The position numbers and the translations under genes are program-made. Shown here one piece after another: positions 19,301-27,625 of a stretch of DNA of 64,000 bases (positions are counted from its first letter, which is position 1; the number at the start of each line of letters is the position of its first letter). The stretch is from JAJTGZ01 sp964403525 (GTDB lineage: Bacteria; Planctomycetota; Phycisphaerae; Phycisphaerales; UBA1924). Location: the NCBI GenBank assembly GCA_964403525.1, contig CAYOGE010000005.1:100712-164711 (forward strand), read 5' to 3'. The notes beneath the pieces are model-generated. The model did not search any database and was not told the origin of the DNA. It saw only the letters and a list, made by a program, of their open reading frames with translations.

Positions 19301-19607
19301 GGTCATGCACGCCAAGGACTTCGACGACGCGCTCCGCATCGCCAACAGCGTGCCCTACAAGCTGACCGGCGGCGTCTACTCGCGCAAGCCCAGCCACCTC
19401 GAGCAGGCCAAGCGCGAGTTCCGCGTCGGCAACCTCTACATCAACCGCGGCATCACCGGCGCACTGGTCGCCCGTCACCCCTTCGGCGGCTTCGGCATGA
19501 GCGGCACCGGCAGCAAGGCCGGCGGCCCCGACTACCTGCTCCACTTTGTCGATCCACGGGCCATCAGCGAGAACACCATGCGCCGCGGGTTCGCGCCCGA
19601 GCTGTAG
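16362..19607 (+). CDS. putA: Bifunctional proline dehydrogenase / glutamate-semialdehyde dehydrogenase (PutA type)
   Basis: Oxidises proline to glutamate in two steps. The start at 16362 has AAGGA 8 bases upstream and gives 1081 residues. The N-terminal FAD proline dehydrogenase barrel is seen in SVDLLGEACVS, VSVKISSLSARCDPID, RVVTVRLVKGAYWDYE and the REYVPVGQMIPGMAYLVRRLLENTSN end. The C-terminal aldehyde dehydrogenase has VIAPWNFPLA, GNTVIVKPAEQTP, MGGKNAVI, catalytic Cys866 in FQGQKCSAASR, and EEVFGPVLAV. No DNA-binding ribbon-helix-helix is present. Three stretches absent from typical homologues coincide with repetitive DNA: residues about 374-399, 754-762 and 805-825. All keep the frame and leave the catalytic residues intact. 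Confidence 0.95.
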   Translation: MAWFGKKTPPATPVATPAPRSAQRHGTNGFADARSSDEAKILAIGTELLDKARAHKSGVLSGAFYSDALMNWSMKDHNFKVQMFRFVDAFPVLHDTDDIYDHLQDYLSQPGVTVPGVIATALAAGKLAKGVAVKTIRGQIEGMAGKFIAGTDAASALPNLKELWKDGIAFSVDLLGEACVSDAEADAYRDKYLDLINNLPGQVASWPANARLESDHVGVVPRTNVSVKISSLSARCDPIDTEGSIRDLMTRLIPILQAAKAKGVFVNFDVEQFALKDLNLELFFRCCEQVDFQAGLAMQAYLKSGPDDARRVCEWSKRTGRVVTVRLVKGAYWDYETINAEQRGWPCPVWPTKRQTDACFEQMAKIILDYTPVLGSPAVPAGSGSERATHPAGTAGLPRMGGVKLALGSHNARSIAAALAAADANGLPRNAVELQMLHGMADQLKYAAADMGLRIREYVPVGQMIPGMAYLVRRLLENTSNESWLKAGFLDNADPARLLASPHDSLIAPHGKGLNTDPATTGDANTIKTAEPSAASVEKAPERHRLSDAHPRVGDGRPFFNEAFRDFSNKAVREAYALAIAKAQVPRLANDRTPEQAAEMVNQAQAGFPAWRDTDAIVRCNVLTRAAAIMRERRDELSAVMIKESGKTWREADADTCEAIDFCDYYARQAPRLFERQRIGRFIGELDEAVYQPRGVVVVIAPWNFPLAICTGMTVAALVTGNTVIVKPAEQTPGIAKLMYDILMQALSEASRGGGAGFQPAQVLHFCPAPGETTGAALVRDPRVALIAFTGSRDVGLDILNASAPQSPFSSPRPSALGPAPSISHVKHVVCEMGGKNAVIIDTSADPDEAVLAVRHSAFGFQGQKCSAASRLIVVDPAGPQGPAITHFRERLVEATRALTIGDQTKPGTDIGPVIDAQAAAKINGFIERAKKDGLPSFSLPLPANLPTGGPGAFVAPTIVWDVPETHELAREEVFGPVLAVMHAKDFDDALRIANSVPYKLTGGVYSRKPSHLEQAKREFRVGNLYINRGITGALVARHPFGGFGMSGTGSKAGGPDYLLHFVDPRAISENTMRRGFAPEL
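17481..17557. repeat. Perfect 27-bp inverted repeat inserted in frame in putA
   Basis: Arms 17481-17507 and 17531-17557 are exact reverse complements (starting CTGGGTAGCCCGGCGG) with a 23-base spacer. The element is translated as roughly LGSPAVPAGS...HPAGTAGLPR within the proline dehydrogenase domain, between the DYTPV strand and GGVKLALGSHN. Confidence 0.9.
18621..18646. repeat. Short palindrome in the aldehyde dehydrogenase part of putA
   Basis: GGGCAGGTT (18625-18633) and AACCTGCCC (18637-18645) form 9-bp arms around a 3-base loop. It is translated as GGAGFQPAQ where homologues usually have a short GLPAGV-type turn. Confidence 0.7.
18788..18835. repeat. Heptanucleotide tandem repeat in putA
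   Basis: About three copies of a CCCTCGG unit lie in a CT-rich stretch translated as PFSSPRPSALGPAP, just before the conserved HVKHVVCEMGGKNAV segment. It looks like an in-frame low-complexity expansion. Confidence 0.6.
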
Positions 19608-19710
19608 CGGCGGAGAACGGCGCACCGATTGAAAACGCCTTCAATCAGGCTCCCGGTCACGCCACGTGCACGCCCGGGCGTCCGCTGTCTTGGGGGAGGC
19701 TTGCAGCGCG

Positions 19711-22527
19711 TTACTTCTTCTCACCCTCCGCAGTGACCTCGACCGCCTTGTCCAGAAGGTGCTTCACCTCGGGCGTCGCCTCAAGCTGAGCCCGGATCAG
19801 CGTGCTGTCGCCAACCAGCACCAGCACCGCGTGATCAAGGTCGACCGCCGTCTTGGCGATCGCGTTGAGCGCCCGCTGATCCACGGTCTTCATCCGGGCA
19901 AACTCCGCCGCCAGGCTCGACCACGGCAGCCGGTCCTCAACGGTGTTGAGCGCCACGCCCGTCACGCCACCGATCGTGCCGAACGGTTCGACCATGTTGT
20001 CCATCGTCACCGCGCCGGCTTTGGCGGCCTCCTCAGCGCTGATGTCACCCGAGCCGATCCGCGTCAACTCGCCCATGAACTCCTTGAGCGCTGCGCCGGT
20101 CGCGTCGGCCCGAACAGCGCTGCTGGCGGTGAAGCTGCCGACCGTCGGCCCCATGCTGAAGCCCGTGCGGGCGCCGTAGGTGTACCCGTGCACCTCGCGC
20201 AGGTTGTTGTTCAGCCGGCTGGTAAACGAGCCGCCCAGCAGCGTGTTGAGCATGTTCAGCTCCGCGCGGCGGGGGTCGTTCGCGCCGGCGCCCGGTGCCC
20301 GCAGGTGCACCATCGTCTGCACCGCCCCCGGACGGTCGACGATGAGCACGCGCATCCCGCCCGTGTCGGTCTTCGGTGCAACCACCGGCGCACGCCCCTT
20401 GGGGGCTTCCGCCCCGGGCGGCAGCCTGCCGCCGAAGTGCTTCTCCAGCAGCGAGCGGGCCTCGTCCGGCGTGATCTCGCCGCTGAGCACGATTGTCGCC
20501 TTCGCCGACTTGACGATCTCGTTGTGCGACGCCACCGCGTCGGCCAGCGTCAGTGACTCAACGCTCGCGATGCTGCCGCCAACCGGCGAGCCGTACGCGG
20601 TCTCGCCGCCGAACAACGCGCGGGCGCTCACCTTCGGCGCAACCGCCCGCGGCTCGTCGTTCTCCTGGCGCAGCCCGTCGATGCGCAGGCGCTTCACCCG
20701 GGCGAAGTCGTCCGCGTTCATCCGGGGCGCAAGCACCGCGCCCGCCGCCAGGCCCATCGCCTCATCCAGGTTCTTCTTCAGCACGCTGAGGTTCACGTTG
20801 AACCCTTCAACGTCAGCCCCGGCGCCGAACGACGCCCCAAGCGACTGCATCTTCGCCGCAAACGCCGCCCCGTCCAGCCCGCCCGTCCCTTCGCTGAGCA
20901 TCCGCGCCATCGTCGCCGCGCGCCCCGCCTTCTCCGCGGGGTCCCAGCCGCTCCCCGCGGGCGGGGTGAACAGGATCCCCATCGAAACCAGCGGCAGGCC
21001 CGGACGGCTGAAAACCATCGCCTCCATCCCGTTCGAGAGCGAGATCGTCACGGGCGTCGGCGGAGTAAACGGCGCAGACGGCAGGTCCGCAGGGCGCTCG
21101 TCCCGCCCGCTCGCCGCACGCTCCGGCTCCTCCGGCAGTACCACGCCGACAAGGCGCGCGTCGAGTGTCAGCACCTTCTTCGCCCACGCCTTGACCGACT
21201 CGGCCGTCGCGTTGCGGTACCGGTCAAGGTCGCGCTTGAGCCCGTCGGCGGGGTTGAACGCCGGGTTCCCCGCGTTGAACCCGAAGTAGTAGAGGTACTC
21301 GTTGAGCGCGTCGGCCCGCGCCTCGATGCTCTGCAGCCGCGTGAGCTTGCCGACCTCGATCTGCGTCTTGCGCTGCTCCAGCTCCGCCGCCGTCGGCCCC
21401 TCGTTGATCAGGCGGGTCAGCTCCTCCTCCATGATCGCCTCAACTCGGGCCAGGTCGGCGTCGGGCTTGGTCATCACCGTCACCCTGAACACCGACGAAA
21501 GCGCCGACGAGTCCTGCGAGGCGCTCACCTCCGCCGCCAGCCCTTCCTGCACAACCAGGCGCTTGTAGAGCCGGCTCCCGTTGCCGTCGCTCAGGATGAG
21601 CCCGATCAAGTCCATCTCCGCGTCACCCTCGCTCAGCTGCCCCGGGCTGTGGAACGCGAACTCAACCGCCGGGAGCTGCACCTTGTCGAGGTACGTCGCC
21701 CGCAGCACGCGGTCGAGCTTCGGCATCGGCACCTTCACCTGCGGCGCCGTGTTGCCGGGCGGCAGCGTTCCGAACAGCTTCGCCACCAGCGGCTTGATCG
21801 CGTTGGAGTCAAAGTCCCCGGCGACGACCAGCGCGGTGTTCCCCGCGGTGTAGAACGTGCTGAAAAAGTTCTTCACATCGTCAACCTGCGCCGCCTCAAG
21901 GTCGGCGTGCGTGCCGATCACGCCGTTGTGGTACGGGTGACCCGCGGGGTAGAGGAGCTGGTAGCTCGCCTCGTACGCACGGCCGTACGGCGCGTTCTCC
22001 GTCGTCTGGCGGCGCTCGTTCCGAACCACGTCGCGCTGCTTGTCGAGCTTCTCCTGCGTCATCATCAGGCCCATGTCCTCGAGCCGGTCGGCGTCGAGCC
22101 ACAGCAGCGTCGGCAGCAGGCTCGAAGGGCCGCTGGAGAAGTAGTTGGTCCGGTCAAGGCTCGTGCTGGCGTTGTTGCTGCCGCCGCCCGCCTCCATCAG
22201 GTTGTCAAAGTCCCCGCCCGGCACGCGCTTGGTCCCCATGAACATCAGGTGCTCGAACAGGTGGGCGAACCCCGAGCGGCCCGGCGGCTCATTCCGCGCG
22301 CCCACCCGGTACCACGTGTTCACCGACGCCCGCGGCAGCGTGTGGTCCTCCATCAGCGTCACCCGCAGCCCGTTGGGGAGCGTGTACGTCTCGCAGGGGA
22401 TCGAGTAGGCCTCGCTGGAGACCGAGGCAGGCTGGTCGCCCGGCTGCTTCTGCTGCGATCCGCAACCCGCGGCCAGCAAGAGACAAAGGGTGGCCGGGAG
22501 CACGATGAACCGGTGGTGATTGGTCAT
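19711..22527 (-). CDS. M16 family zinc metallopeptidase (two-domain, lipoprotein)
   Basis: The start at 22527 (MTNHHRFIVL) gives 938 residues with a lipoprotein signal peptide (LLAAGC, Cys22). The N-terminal M16 domain has the inverted zinc motif HLFEH (89-93) in GFAHLFEHLMFMGTKRVPGGDF, followed downstream by the third-ligand region ENAPYGRAYEASYQLLYP. The C-terminal half (from about PVTISLSNGMEAMVFSRPGLPLVSMG) is a second M16-like module without HxxEH. Its LREVHGYTYGARTGF segment carries the conserved R/Y region of the inactive partner domain. Such proteins degrade peptides in the periplasm. The open frame upstream of 22527 overlaps the next gene and is not coding. It converges with putA. 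Confidence 0.93.
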   Translation of the reverse strand: MTNHHRFIVLPATLCLLLAAGCGSQQKQPGDQPASVSSEAYSIPCETYTLPNGLRVTLMEDHTLPRASVNTWYRVGARNEPPGRSGFAHLFEHLMFMGTKRVPGGDFDNLMEAGGGSNNASTSLDRTNYFSSGPSSLLPTLLWLDADRLEDMGLMMTQEKLDKQRDVVRNERRQTTENAPYGRAYEASYQLLYPAGHPYHNGVIGTHADLEAAQVDDVKNFFSTFYTAGNTALVVAGDFDSNAIKPLVAKLFGTLPPGNTAPQVKVPMPKLDRVLRATYLDKVQLPAVEFAFHSPGQLSEGDAEMDLIGLILSDGNGSRLYKRLVVQEGLAAEVSASQDSSALSSVFRVTVMTKPDADLARVEAIMEEELTRLINEGPTAAELEQRKTQIEVGKLTRLQSIEARADALNEYLYYFGFNAGNPAFNPADGLKRDLDRYRNATAESVKAWAKKVLTLDARLVGVVLPEEPERAASGRDERPADLPSAPFTPPTPVTISLSNGMEAMVFSRPGLPLVSMGILFTPPAGSGWDPAEKAGRAATMARMLSEGTGGLDGAAFAAKMQSLGASFGAGADVEGFNVNLSVLKKNLDEAMGLAAGAVLAPRMNADDFARVKRLRIDGLRQENDEPRAVAPKVSARALFGGETAYGSPVGGSIASVESLTLADAVASHNEIVKSAKATIVLSGEITPDEARSLLEKHFGGRLPPGAEAPKGRAPVVAPKTDTGGMRVLIVDRPGAVQTMVHLRAPGAGANDPRRAELNMLNTLLGGSFTSRLNNNLREVHGYTYGARTGFSMGPTVGSFTASSAVRADATGAALKEFMGELTRIGSGDISAEEAAKAGAVTMDNMVEPFGTIGGVTGVALNTVEDRLPWSSLAAEFARMKTVDQRALNAIAKTAVDLDHAVLVLVGDSTLIRAQLEATPEVKHLLDKAVEVTAEGEKK

Positions 22528-22726
22528 AGGGGAAAAGGATAGTCGCGGGTAAAAGGTGTTCCGAACAACGTCCATCCTCTCAGACGCGCCCCAACCAGAC
22601 ACGCCCACGGAATCAACCCGCAGAATCTGCACGCGCCGCGGGCAACTGACAGCCACAAGTCTGCGTACCAGTCTCTCTACAGACAGCCGCCGTACCGGCC
22701 TTGATTCGCGGTAAGAAAGGACCACC

Positions 22727-24154
22727 GTGCAGACTTTGCTCGTCGCCTGCTCTTGCTGGCTCATACCTATCGCCGCTTCGGCCCAGACAATGCCAGACTA
22801 CGTAGATGCCCTCCCCCTCCCTGTGCCGAACGACGCATGGGTGTGGGCCGGTAGTCCCCCCGGCGATACGGGCCGCCTGTTCGTGCTGGAAGGTGGGGGC
22901 CGTGTACGCATCCTCACCATCGCCCGCCCCGTTGGCCAATTGCCCATATACACACTCCTCCCAAACGACTTCGCATCAGTCGTGACGCCGCAGGCGCGCA
23001 GCGCCGCCTTCGCTCCAGACTTCGCCTCCAGCGGCAAGTTCTACATCGCTCACGAGTCGGGCAGTTCCAACTCACGGATCACCGAGTTCACCGTCTCGCC
23101 GACCGACCCCAACACCACCAACCCGGCGTCGGCCCGCACCATCCGAGAGTTCAGCAGCCTGACCTTCGACCACGCGCTCGGCTCGATCCACTTCGGCCGA
23201 GACGGCATGCTCTACATCGGCGTCGGTGACGGCATGCAGAGCGCCAACAGCCAGCTGCTCACGACGTTCAAGGGAAAGATGCTCCGCATCGACGTCCGCT
23301 CACCCATCGATGACTTCCCAGACGACGACACCCGCAACTACCACATCCCCGCCGACAACCCCCTCGCCACCCGCACGGGCGTAGCCCCCGAGATCTGGCA
23401 CATCGGCCTGCGCAACCCGTGGCGATGGTCGTTCGACCGCTGGAGCGGCGGCATGTGGATCTGCGATGTGGGCGGCAGCCGGGCCGGCGAGATCGACCGG
23501 CTCCCCCTCGCCCAACCCGGCTACGCCAACCTCGGCTGGCCCTGCTTCGACGGCACTGCGCAAGGTTCCTGCTCGCTCAACCCTGACTTTACGACCGCCC
23601 AGTTGACGCCCCCGCTGCTCTCGTTCAACCGTGAGGGCGGGCAGTGCTCCACCAGCGGCGGAGTCATGTACCGCGGCAGCGACATCCGCCCCTGGCGCGG
23701 CAGGTTCGTCTGGTCTGACGCCTGCGCTGCGCAGGTCTACTCGGCCGCGTTCGTCGCTGGTGAGCTCGTGGATGTGCAGACCCACGCAGCGCAGCTCCGC
23801 CACGCGACGACCGGCAACACCGTCAGCCTGAGCAGCATCTCGATGATCGCCGAGGACGGCGCGGGCGAGCTCTACATCCTCCAGGCCAACCGCGGCACAA
23901 GCAGCGGCGGCACCATCTACCGCATCGTCGCCGCCGGCGTGCAGCCCCCCCTCGCAGACATGGGCAGCCAGGGCGGCCAGCCCGGCGCAGACGGCGTGCT
24001 GGACAACAACGATTTCATCGCGTTCATCGACTACTTCTTCAACAACGACCCACGCGCCGACGTCGGTGCCCAGGGCGGCGTTCGCGGCGTCGACCAGAAG
24101 CTCGATAACAACGACTTTATCTCGTTCATCGACGCCTTCTTTCAAGGCAACTGA
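22727..24154 (+). CDS. Secreted PQQ-dependent sugar dehydrogenase-like protein with dockerin tail
   Basis: The GTG start at 22727 has AAGAAAGGA upstream and gives 475 residues. A signal peptide (LLVACSCWLIPIAASAQ) is followed by a six-bladed glucose/sorbosone dehydrogenase fold: GDTGRLFVLEGGGRVRIL, DHALGSIHFGRDGMLYIGVGDG, NPLATRTGVAPEIWHIGLRNPWRWSFDR, DVGGSRAGEIDRL, and RGRFVWSDACAAQVYSA. The C-terminal 70 residues carry two EF-hand-like DNNDFIAFIDYFF / DNNDFISFIDAFF segments. Unlike the other two dockerin proteins here it ends in FFQGN and lacks the terminal Gly-Cys, so anchoring may differ. It is divergent from the M16 gene. Confidence 0.88.
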   Translation: MQTLLVACSCWLIPIAASAQTMPDYVDALPLPVPNDAWVWAGSPPGDTGRLFVLEGGGRVRILTIARPVGQLPIYTLLPNDFASVVTPQARSAAFAPDFASSGKFYIAHESGSSNSRITEFTVSPTDPNTTNPASARTIREFSSLTFDHALGSIHFGRDGMLYIGVGDGMQSANSQLLTTFKGKMLRIDVRSPIDDFPDDDTRNYHIPADNPLATRTGVAPEIWHIGLRNPWRWSFDRWSGGMWICDVGGSRAGEIDRLPLAQPGYANLGWPCFDGTAQGSCSLNPDFTTAQLTPPLLSFNREGGQCSTSGGVMYRGSDIRPWRGRFVWSDACAAQVYSAAFVAGELVDVQTHAAQLRHATTGNTVSLSSISMIAEDGAGELYILQANRGTSSGGTIYRIVAAGVQPPLADMGSQGGQPGADGVLDNNDFIAFIDYFFNNDPRADVGAQGGVRGVDQKLDNNDFISFIDAFFQGN

Positions 24155-24220
24155 CGCGAAACCGGCCTGCGCCCTCCTCCGCGCTGCGCACGCGCCCGCA
24201 AAGTTCGGTATGCTGCACAG

Positions 24221-25357
24221 ATGAAGCGAACGCTGCTGCTCGTTGTCGCTATCGCCGCCTCGCTCGTCGGTGCTTGCACGTCAGGCCCGCCCACGCCCAC
24301 CGGCCTCCACGGCAGCCTGCTGATCATCGGCGGCGGGCTCGACGACGACAACAAGCCCGTTTACCACCGCTTCATCGAGCTCGCTTCGGCAAGCGGCGCG
24401 CCGCGGATCGTCATCGCCACCGCAGCCAGCGCCGACCAGGACGTTAACGCCAAGGGCAAGACCGAGTCTCTGCACGCATACGCCCCCAGCATCCCCATCG
24501 ACGTCATCACCCGCGAGACCCCGCAGGCCGAAACCGTCGCCCTCGTTGACGCCGCAACGGCCATGTTCTTCACCGGCGGCGACCAGAAACGCATCGTCGA
24601 CCGCTACCGCCCAAACGGCATCGACACGCCAGAAGCAGCCGCCATGCGCCGCCTGCTCGACCGTGGCGGCGTCATCGCCGGCACCAGCGCCGGCGATGCC
24701 ATGATGTCAGACCCGATGTTCCACACCGGCCGCTCAACCGAAGCACTGGGCATCCGCTCAATGGCAACGGGCAACACCGACGACGACGACCCCGCCACGA
24801 AGAACACGCCCACGCGACCCCTCGGCCCGCAGATCGGGCCGGGCATGGGGCTTCTTCCGTGGGCGATCACCGACTCGCACTTCTTCGAGCGCAACCGCGT
24901 CGGACGCCTCGTCGCGGCACAGGAAGCCGCCGGCAAGCGCCTGGGAATCGGCGTCGGTGAAGACGCCTGCGTGGAAGTGAACCTCTCGACAGGTCTGCTC
25001 ACCGGGATCAGCGTCGCCGACTCACTCCTTGTTGATACCGGCTCGCTGCAGCGCGACGGGCTCGCACGCCGCGCAGTCGCCGCCAAGGTGATCAAGCAGG
25101 GCACCCGCGTATGGCTCACAGACCTCCTCGCCTCGCCACCGCCGGCGGTCGTCCCCGCGCCAGCAGGCCCGCGCACGACGATCTCCGTCGTCGAGCCCGG
25201 CCAGAACCGCCAGCTCGCATCGTGGCGCTTCTTCCGCCGTGCGGGCGAAACCGGCACCGGGGTGTCGTACCTCCCCCTTGACGACTGGGCCCTCACCGGC
25301 TGGCCAAACGGGCTCGGTTGGGCGATCTTCGAGGCCGGCCCGCTCAACAAGCCGTAG
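24221..25357 (+). CDS. Cyanophycinase-like S51 serine peptidase, lipoprotein
   Basis: 378 residues. The lipoprotein signal ends at LVGACTS (Cys19). The S51 domain begins with GSLLIIGGGLDDD. It has the nucleophile Ser156 in IAGTSAGDAMMS, an FFTGGDQ segment around residues 108-114, and LGIGVGEDACVEV, all typical of cyanophycinase and related exopeptidases. Cyanophycinases cut the Asp-Arg polymer cyanophycin into dipeptides; with a lipoprotein signal it would act outside the cytoplasm on scavenged polymer or peptides. No cyanophycin synthetase is in the window. The gene overlaps the end of the converging polyketide synthase gene by 14 bases. Confidence 0.88.
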   Translation: MKRTLLLVVAIAASLVGACTSGPPTPTGLHGSLLIIGGGLDDDNKPVYHRFIELASASGAPRIVIATAASADQDVNAKGKTESLHAYAPSIPIDVITRETPQAETVALVDAATAMFFTGGDQKRIVDRYRPNGIDTPEAAAMRRLLDRGGVIAGTSAGDAMMSDPMFHTGRSTEALGIRSMATGNTDDDDPATKNTPTRPLGPQIGPGMGLLPWAITDSHFFERNRVGRLVAAQEAAGKRLGIGVGEDACVEVNLSTGLLTGISVADSLLVDTGSLQRDGLARRAVAAKVIKQGTRVWLTDLLASPPPAVVPAPAGPRTTISVVEPGQNRQLASWRFFRRAGETGTGVSYLPLDDWALTGWPNGLGWAIFEAGPLNKP

Positions 25358-26480
25358 CCGCCGCGGCACGCGCGCCCGGCGTCAGCAGCGCCGCCTCCGC
25401 CGACAACCCCGGCCCAAACGCGATCAACACCGTTGGCCGAGCGGCCGTCTCAGCGCTCCGCTTGAGGCGTTCCAGGATGAACAGAACAGTCGGCGAAGAC
25501 ATGTTCCCGTGCTGCGACAGCACCTCACGAGAGGCACGCATCGCCCGCTCGCTCAGGCCAAGCGCAGACGCCACCGCCTCCAGAACGCGCGGCCCTCCCG
25601 GGTGAACAGCCCACGCCCCGTTCTCGACAAGCTCACGCAGGCTCCACCCTTCCCGATCGAGCCAACCGGTCAGCCACGGACGCAGGTGCTCGCCGATCAG
25701 CCGGGGCACGCTCTCGGCAAGCGTCATCTCAAACCCATGGTCGCCGACGCGCCACCCCATCGCCCCGCCCGAGTCTGGAAACACGCACCCGCCGGTCCCC
25801 GCGACCAGGCCCAGCGCCGCCCATTCGGCCGTTGCTTCGGCGACAACCATCGCCGCCGCCCCATCGGCAAACAGCGCGTTCGCCACGATCTGGTCCTGAC
25901 GCTCTCCCGCCTGAAAGTGCAGCGAGCACAACTCCACGCACACCACAAGCACGCGCGACGCGGGCTCGCTCCGCACAATCGCCCGCGCTGCCGACAGCGC
26001 GTTGATCGCGCCGTGGCACCCCATATACCCCACGTGCAGCCGCCGCACCGTTCGTGAAAGCCCTAGCCGCTCGATCAACGCGTGGTCAACACCCGGCGCG
26101 ATGAAGCCCGTGCAAGACACAGTCACAATGTGCGTGACCGCGCCCGCGTCCCCCTCCAGCGCCCCGCGCGCCGCCGCCAGGCCAAGTGCCACCGACTCCC
26201 GGGCGTAGCGTTCCATCCGCGCCGCGGTTGTCGGGCCGCGAGCGCCGACACCGCCGGTGAGAAACGACTGCTCAAGCCGGTCACCGTCTTCCGTTGGTCC
26301 CTCAAGCAGACAACTCGCGCGCCGCTCGATCCCCGAGCGACGGTAGATCACCTCCGCAAACCTCCTCGCCTCAGGGCCAAGCCCGCCCGCCTCCACCGCG
26401 AACCGCGCGGCCGAGACCTGCCCAGCGCTGTGCCGGGGCGTGACGCAGCACAGCGAGATAACCGCCGGAAGCACCGTCAC
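25344..26480 (-). CDS. Type III polyketide synthase (chalcone/stilbene synthase family)
   Basis: The GTG start at 26480 overlaps the stop of the oxidoreductase gene (GTGA) and gives 378 residues. The thiolase-fold catalytic triad is complete: Cys155 in GYMGCHGAINAL, His293 in WAVHPGGPRVLEAV, and Asn326 in LSQHGNMSSPTVLF. GFGPG-type loop residues appear as LIAFGPGLSAE near the end. Enzymes of this family condense malonyl-CoA onto acyl-CoA starters to form alkylpyrones, alkylresorcinols or resorcylic acids. The operon with a methyltransferase and a flavoprotein suggests methylation and oxidation of an alkylresorcinol-like lipid, but the product is not known. The longer open frame to 26750 is antisense-like and rejected. 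Confidence 0.93.
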   Translation of the reverse strand: MTVLPAVISLCCVTPRHSAGQVSAARFAVEAGGLGPEARRFAEVIYRRSGIERRASCLLEGPTEDGDRLEQSFLTGGVGARGPTTAARMERYARESVALGLAAARGALEGDAGAVTHIVTVSCTGFIAPGVDHALIERLGLSRTVRRLHVGYMGCHGAINALSAARAIVRSEPASRVLVVCVELCSLHFQAGERQDQIVANALFADGAAAMVVAEATAEWAALGLVAGTGGCVFPDSGGAMGWRVGDHGFEMTLAESVPRLIGEHLRPWLTGWLDREGWSLRELVENGAWAVHPGGPRVLEAVASALGLSERAMRASREVLSQHGNMSSPTVLFILERLKRSAETAARPTVLIAFGPGLSAEAALLTPGARAAAATAC

Positions 26481-27625
26481 GCGGGCACCCCGCCGACATC
26501 CGCGTACGGCCGCTCGAGCCCGCGCGACACGAGTTGCGCAAGCCCCGCGGCCGCCGGCACGCGCCCCATCAACGCTACCGCTCCCGCCACGAGCGAAGGG
26601 CGGCGGAGCGCCCAGCGAATCACCCGGCACGCGCGCTGCCTCGCGCGAACCTCGGCCGCGTGCCACCGCGACCAGGCCTCCGCAAGCGCCGCTCCCCGTA
26701 GGCCCGACGCCACCAACGTCGCTGCCGCCCCAGCTCCGGCAAGAGCCCACGCCATCCCCTCGCCGGTGAAGGGCTCAACATACCCGGCCGCATCCCCCAG
26801 CACCAGCAGGTCCGGCGCGCTCACGCGGTCTCGTTTGCGCGAGAGCAACCCCGTCCCGCGAACGCACAAGCCATCAACGTCCATCGGCGAGGCACCGGAT
26901 TCGCCAAGCACCACCTCAACAGCCCGCCGCGGCCCGCCGATCCGCCTGGTCCACTCAGGGTCAAGCGCACCCGCCAACGCCGTGGTCACCGAAGTCACCC
27001 GCACGCGCCCCACATAACCGCCTCGGCCGATGCACAGTTCAATCTCGCCCTGCGCCGGGCCGCTATCGCCCGCGCAAAGCATGCCCCCAACTCCAAACCA
27101 TGACTTGCCACACACGCGCGTTCCAAACCATGGCAGTTGTTCAAGCGATCCACCCGCAAGCCCATCCGCCGCTACCACGATCCCCGCCTCCACGGTGCGA
27201 TCGCAACCTTCGCGCCGCAGCCGAACCAGCCAGCCCGAACCATCCCGGCGCGGCGCGATCACCGTCGCTCCCGTCCCTTCCTCGAACACAACGCCCCGCG
27301 CGATCCCGCGCGCAACAAGCAGGCCGTCCAGCACCCTGCGAGAGACCGCCAGCCCCCCGCCCCTCGCAAAGTCCGCGGCACGCCCGCCGGCCCGCAGGCG
27401 CACGCGCTGAAGCGATGATCCCTCTTCCGCAACCTCCGCTGCCACGCCCAGCTTCTCCAAGGAAACCAGCGCCGCCCTGTTCAGACAGCATCCGCAGACC
27501 TTGTCACGCGGCCAGGCCGACCGCTCCACAAGCAGCACGCGCCCCTCCGCGCCGTACGCCGCTGCGAAGGCCGCACCGGCCACGCCGGCACCGATGACAA
27601 CCACGTCAAAGCGCTCGCCTGTCAC
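26477..27625 (-). CDS. FAD-dependent oxidoreductase of the geranylgeranyl reductase / monooxygenase type
   Basis: The GTG start at 27625 overlaps the methyltransferase stop (GTGA) and gives 382 residues. The Rossmann FAD motif GAGVAG (12-17) follows a typical beta strand (FDVVVIG), and DKVCGCCLN resembles the conserved Cys-containing segment of geranylgeranyl-reductase-like flavoproteins. The second FAD motif is LLVLGDAAGYVEPFTGEGMAWAL, near residues 270-295. The C-terminus is helical. Between a methyltransferase and a type III polyketide synthase, it probably hydroxylates or otherwise oxidises the polyketide-derived ring; this is inference from context. Confidence 0.88.
   Translation of the reverse strand: MTGERFDVVVIGAGVAGAAFAAAYGAEGRVLLVERSAWPRDKVCGCCLNRAALVSLEKLGVAAEVAEEGSSLQRVRLRAGGRAADFARGGGLAVSRRVLDGLLVARGIARGVVFEEGTGATVIAPRRDGSGWLVRLRREGCDRTVEAGIVVAADGLAGGSLEQLPWFGTRVCGKSWFGVGGMLCAGDSGPAQGEIELCIGRGGYVGRVRVTSVTTALAGALDPEWTRRIGGPRRAVEVVLGESGASPMDVDGLCVRGTGLLSRKRDRVSAPDLLVLGDAAGYVEPFTGEGMAWALAGAGAAATLVASGLRGAALAEAWSRWHAAEVRARQRACRVIRWALRRPSLVAGAVALMGRVPAAAGLAQLVSRGLERPYADVGGVPA

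Noticed and set aside
17958..19625. 555-codon open frame antisense to putA
   Set aside because: It is a shadow frame caused by high GC at third positions; the plus-strand PutA motifs are complete and the antisense product resembles nothing.
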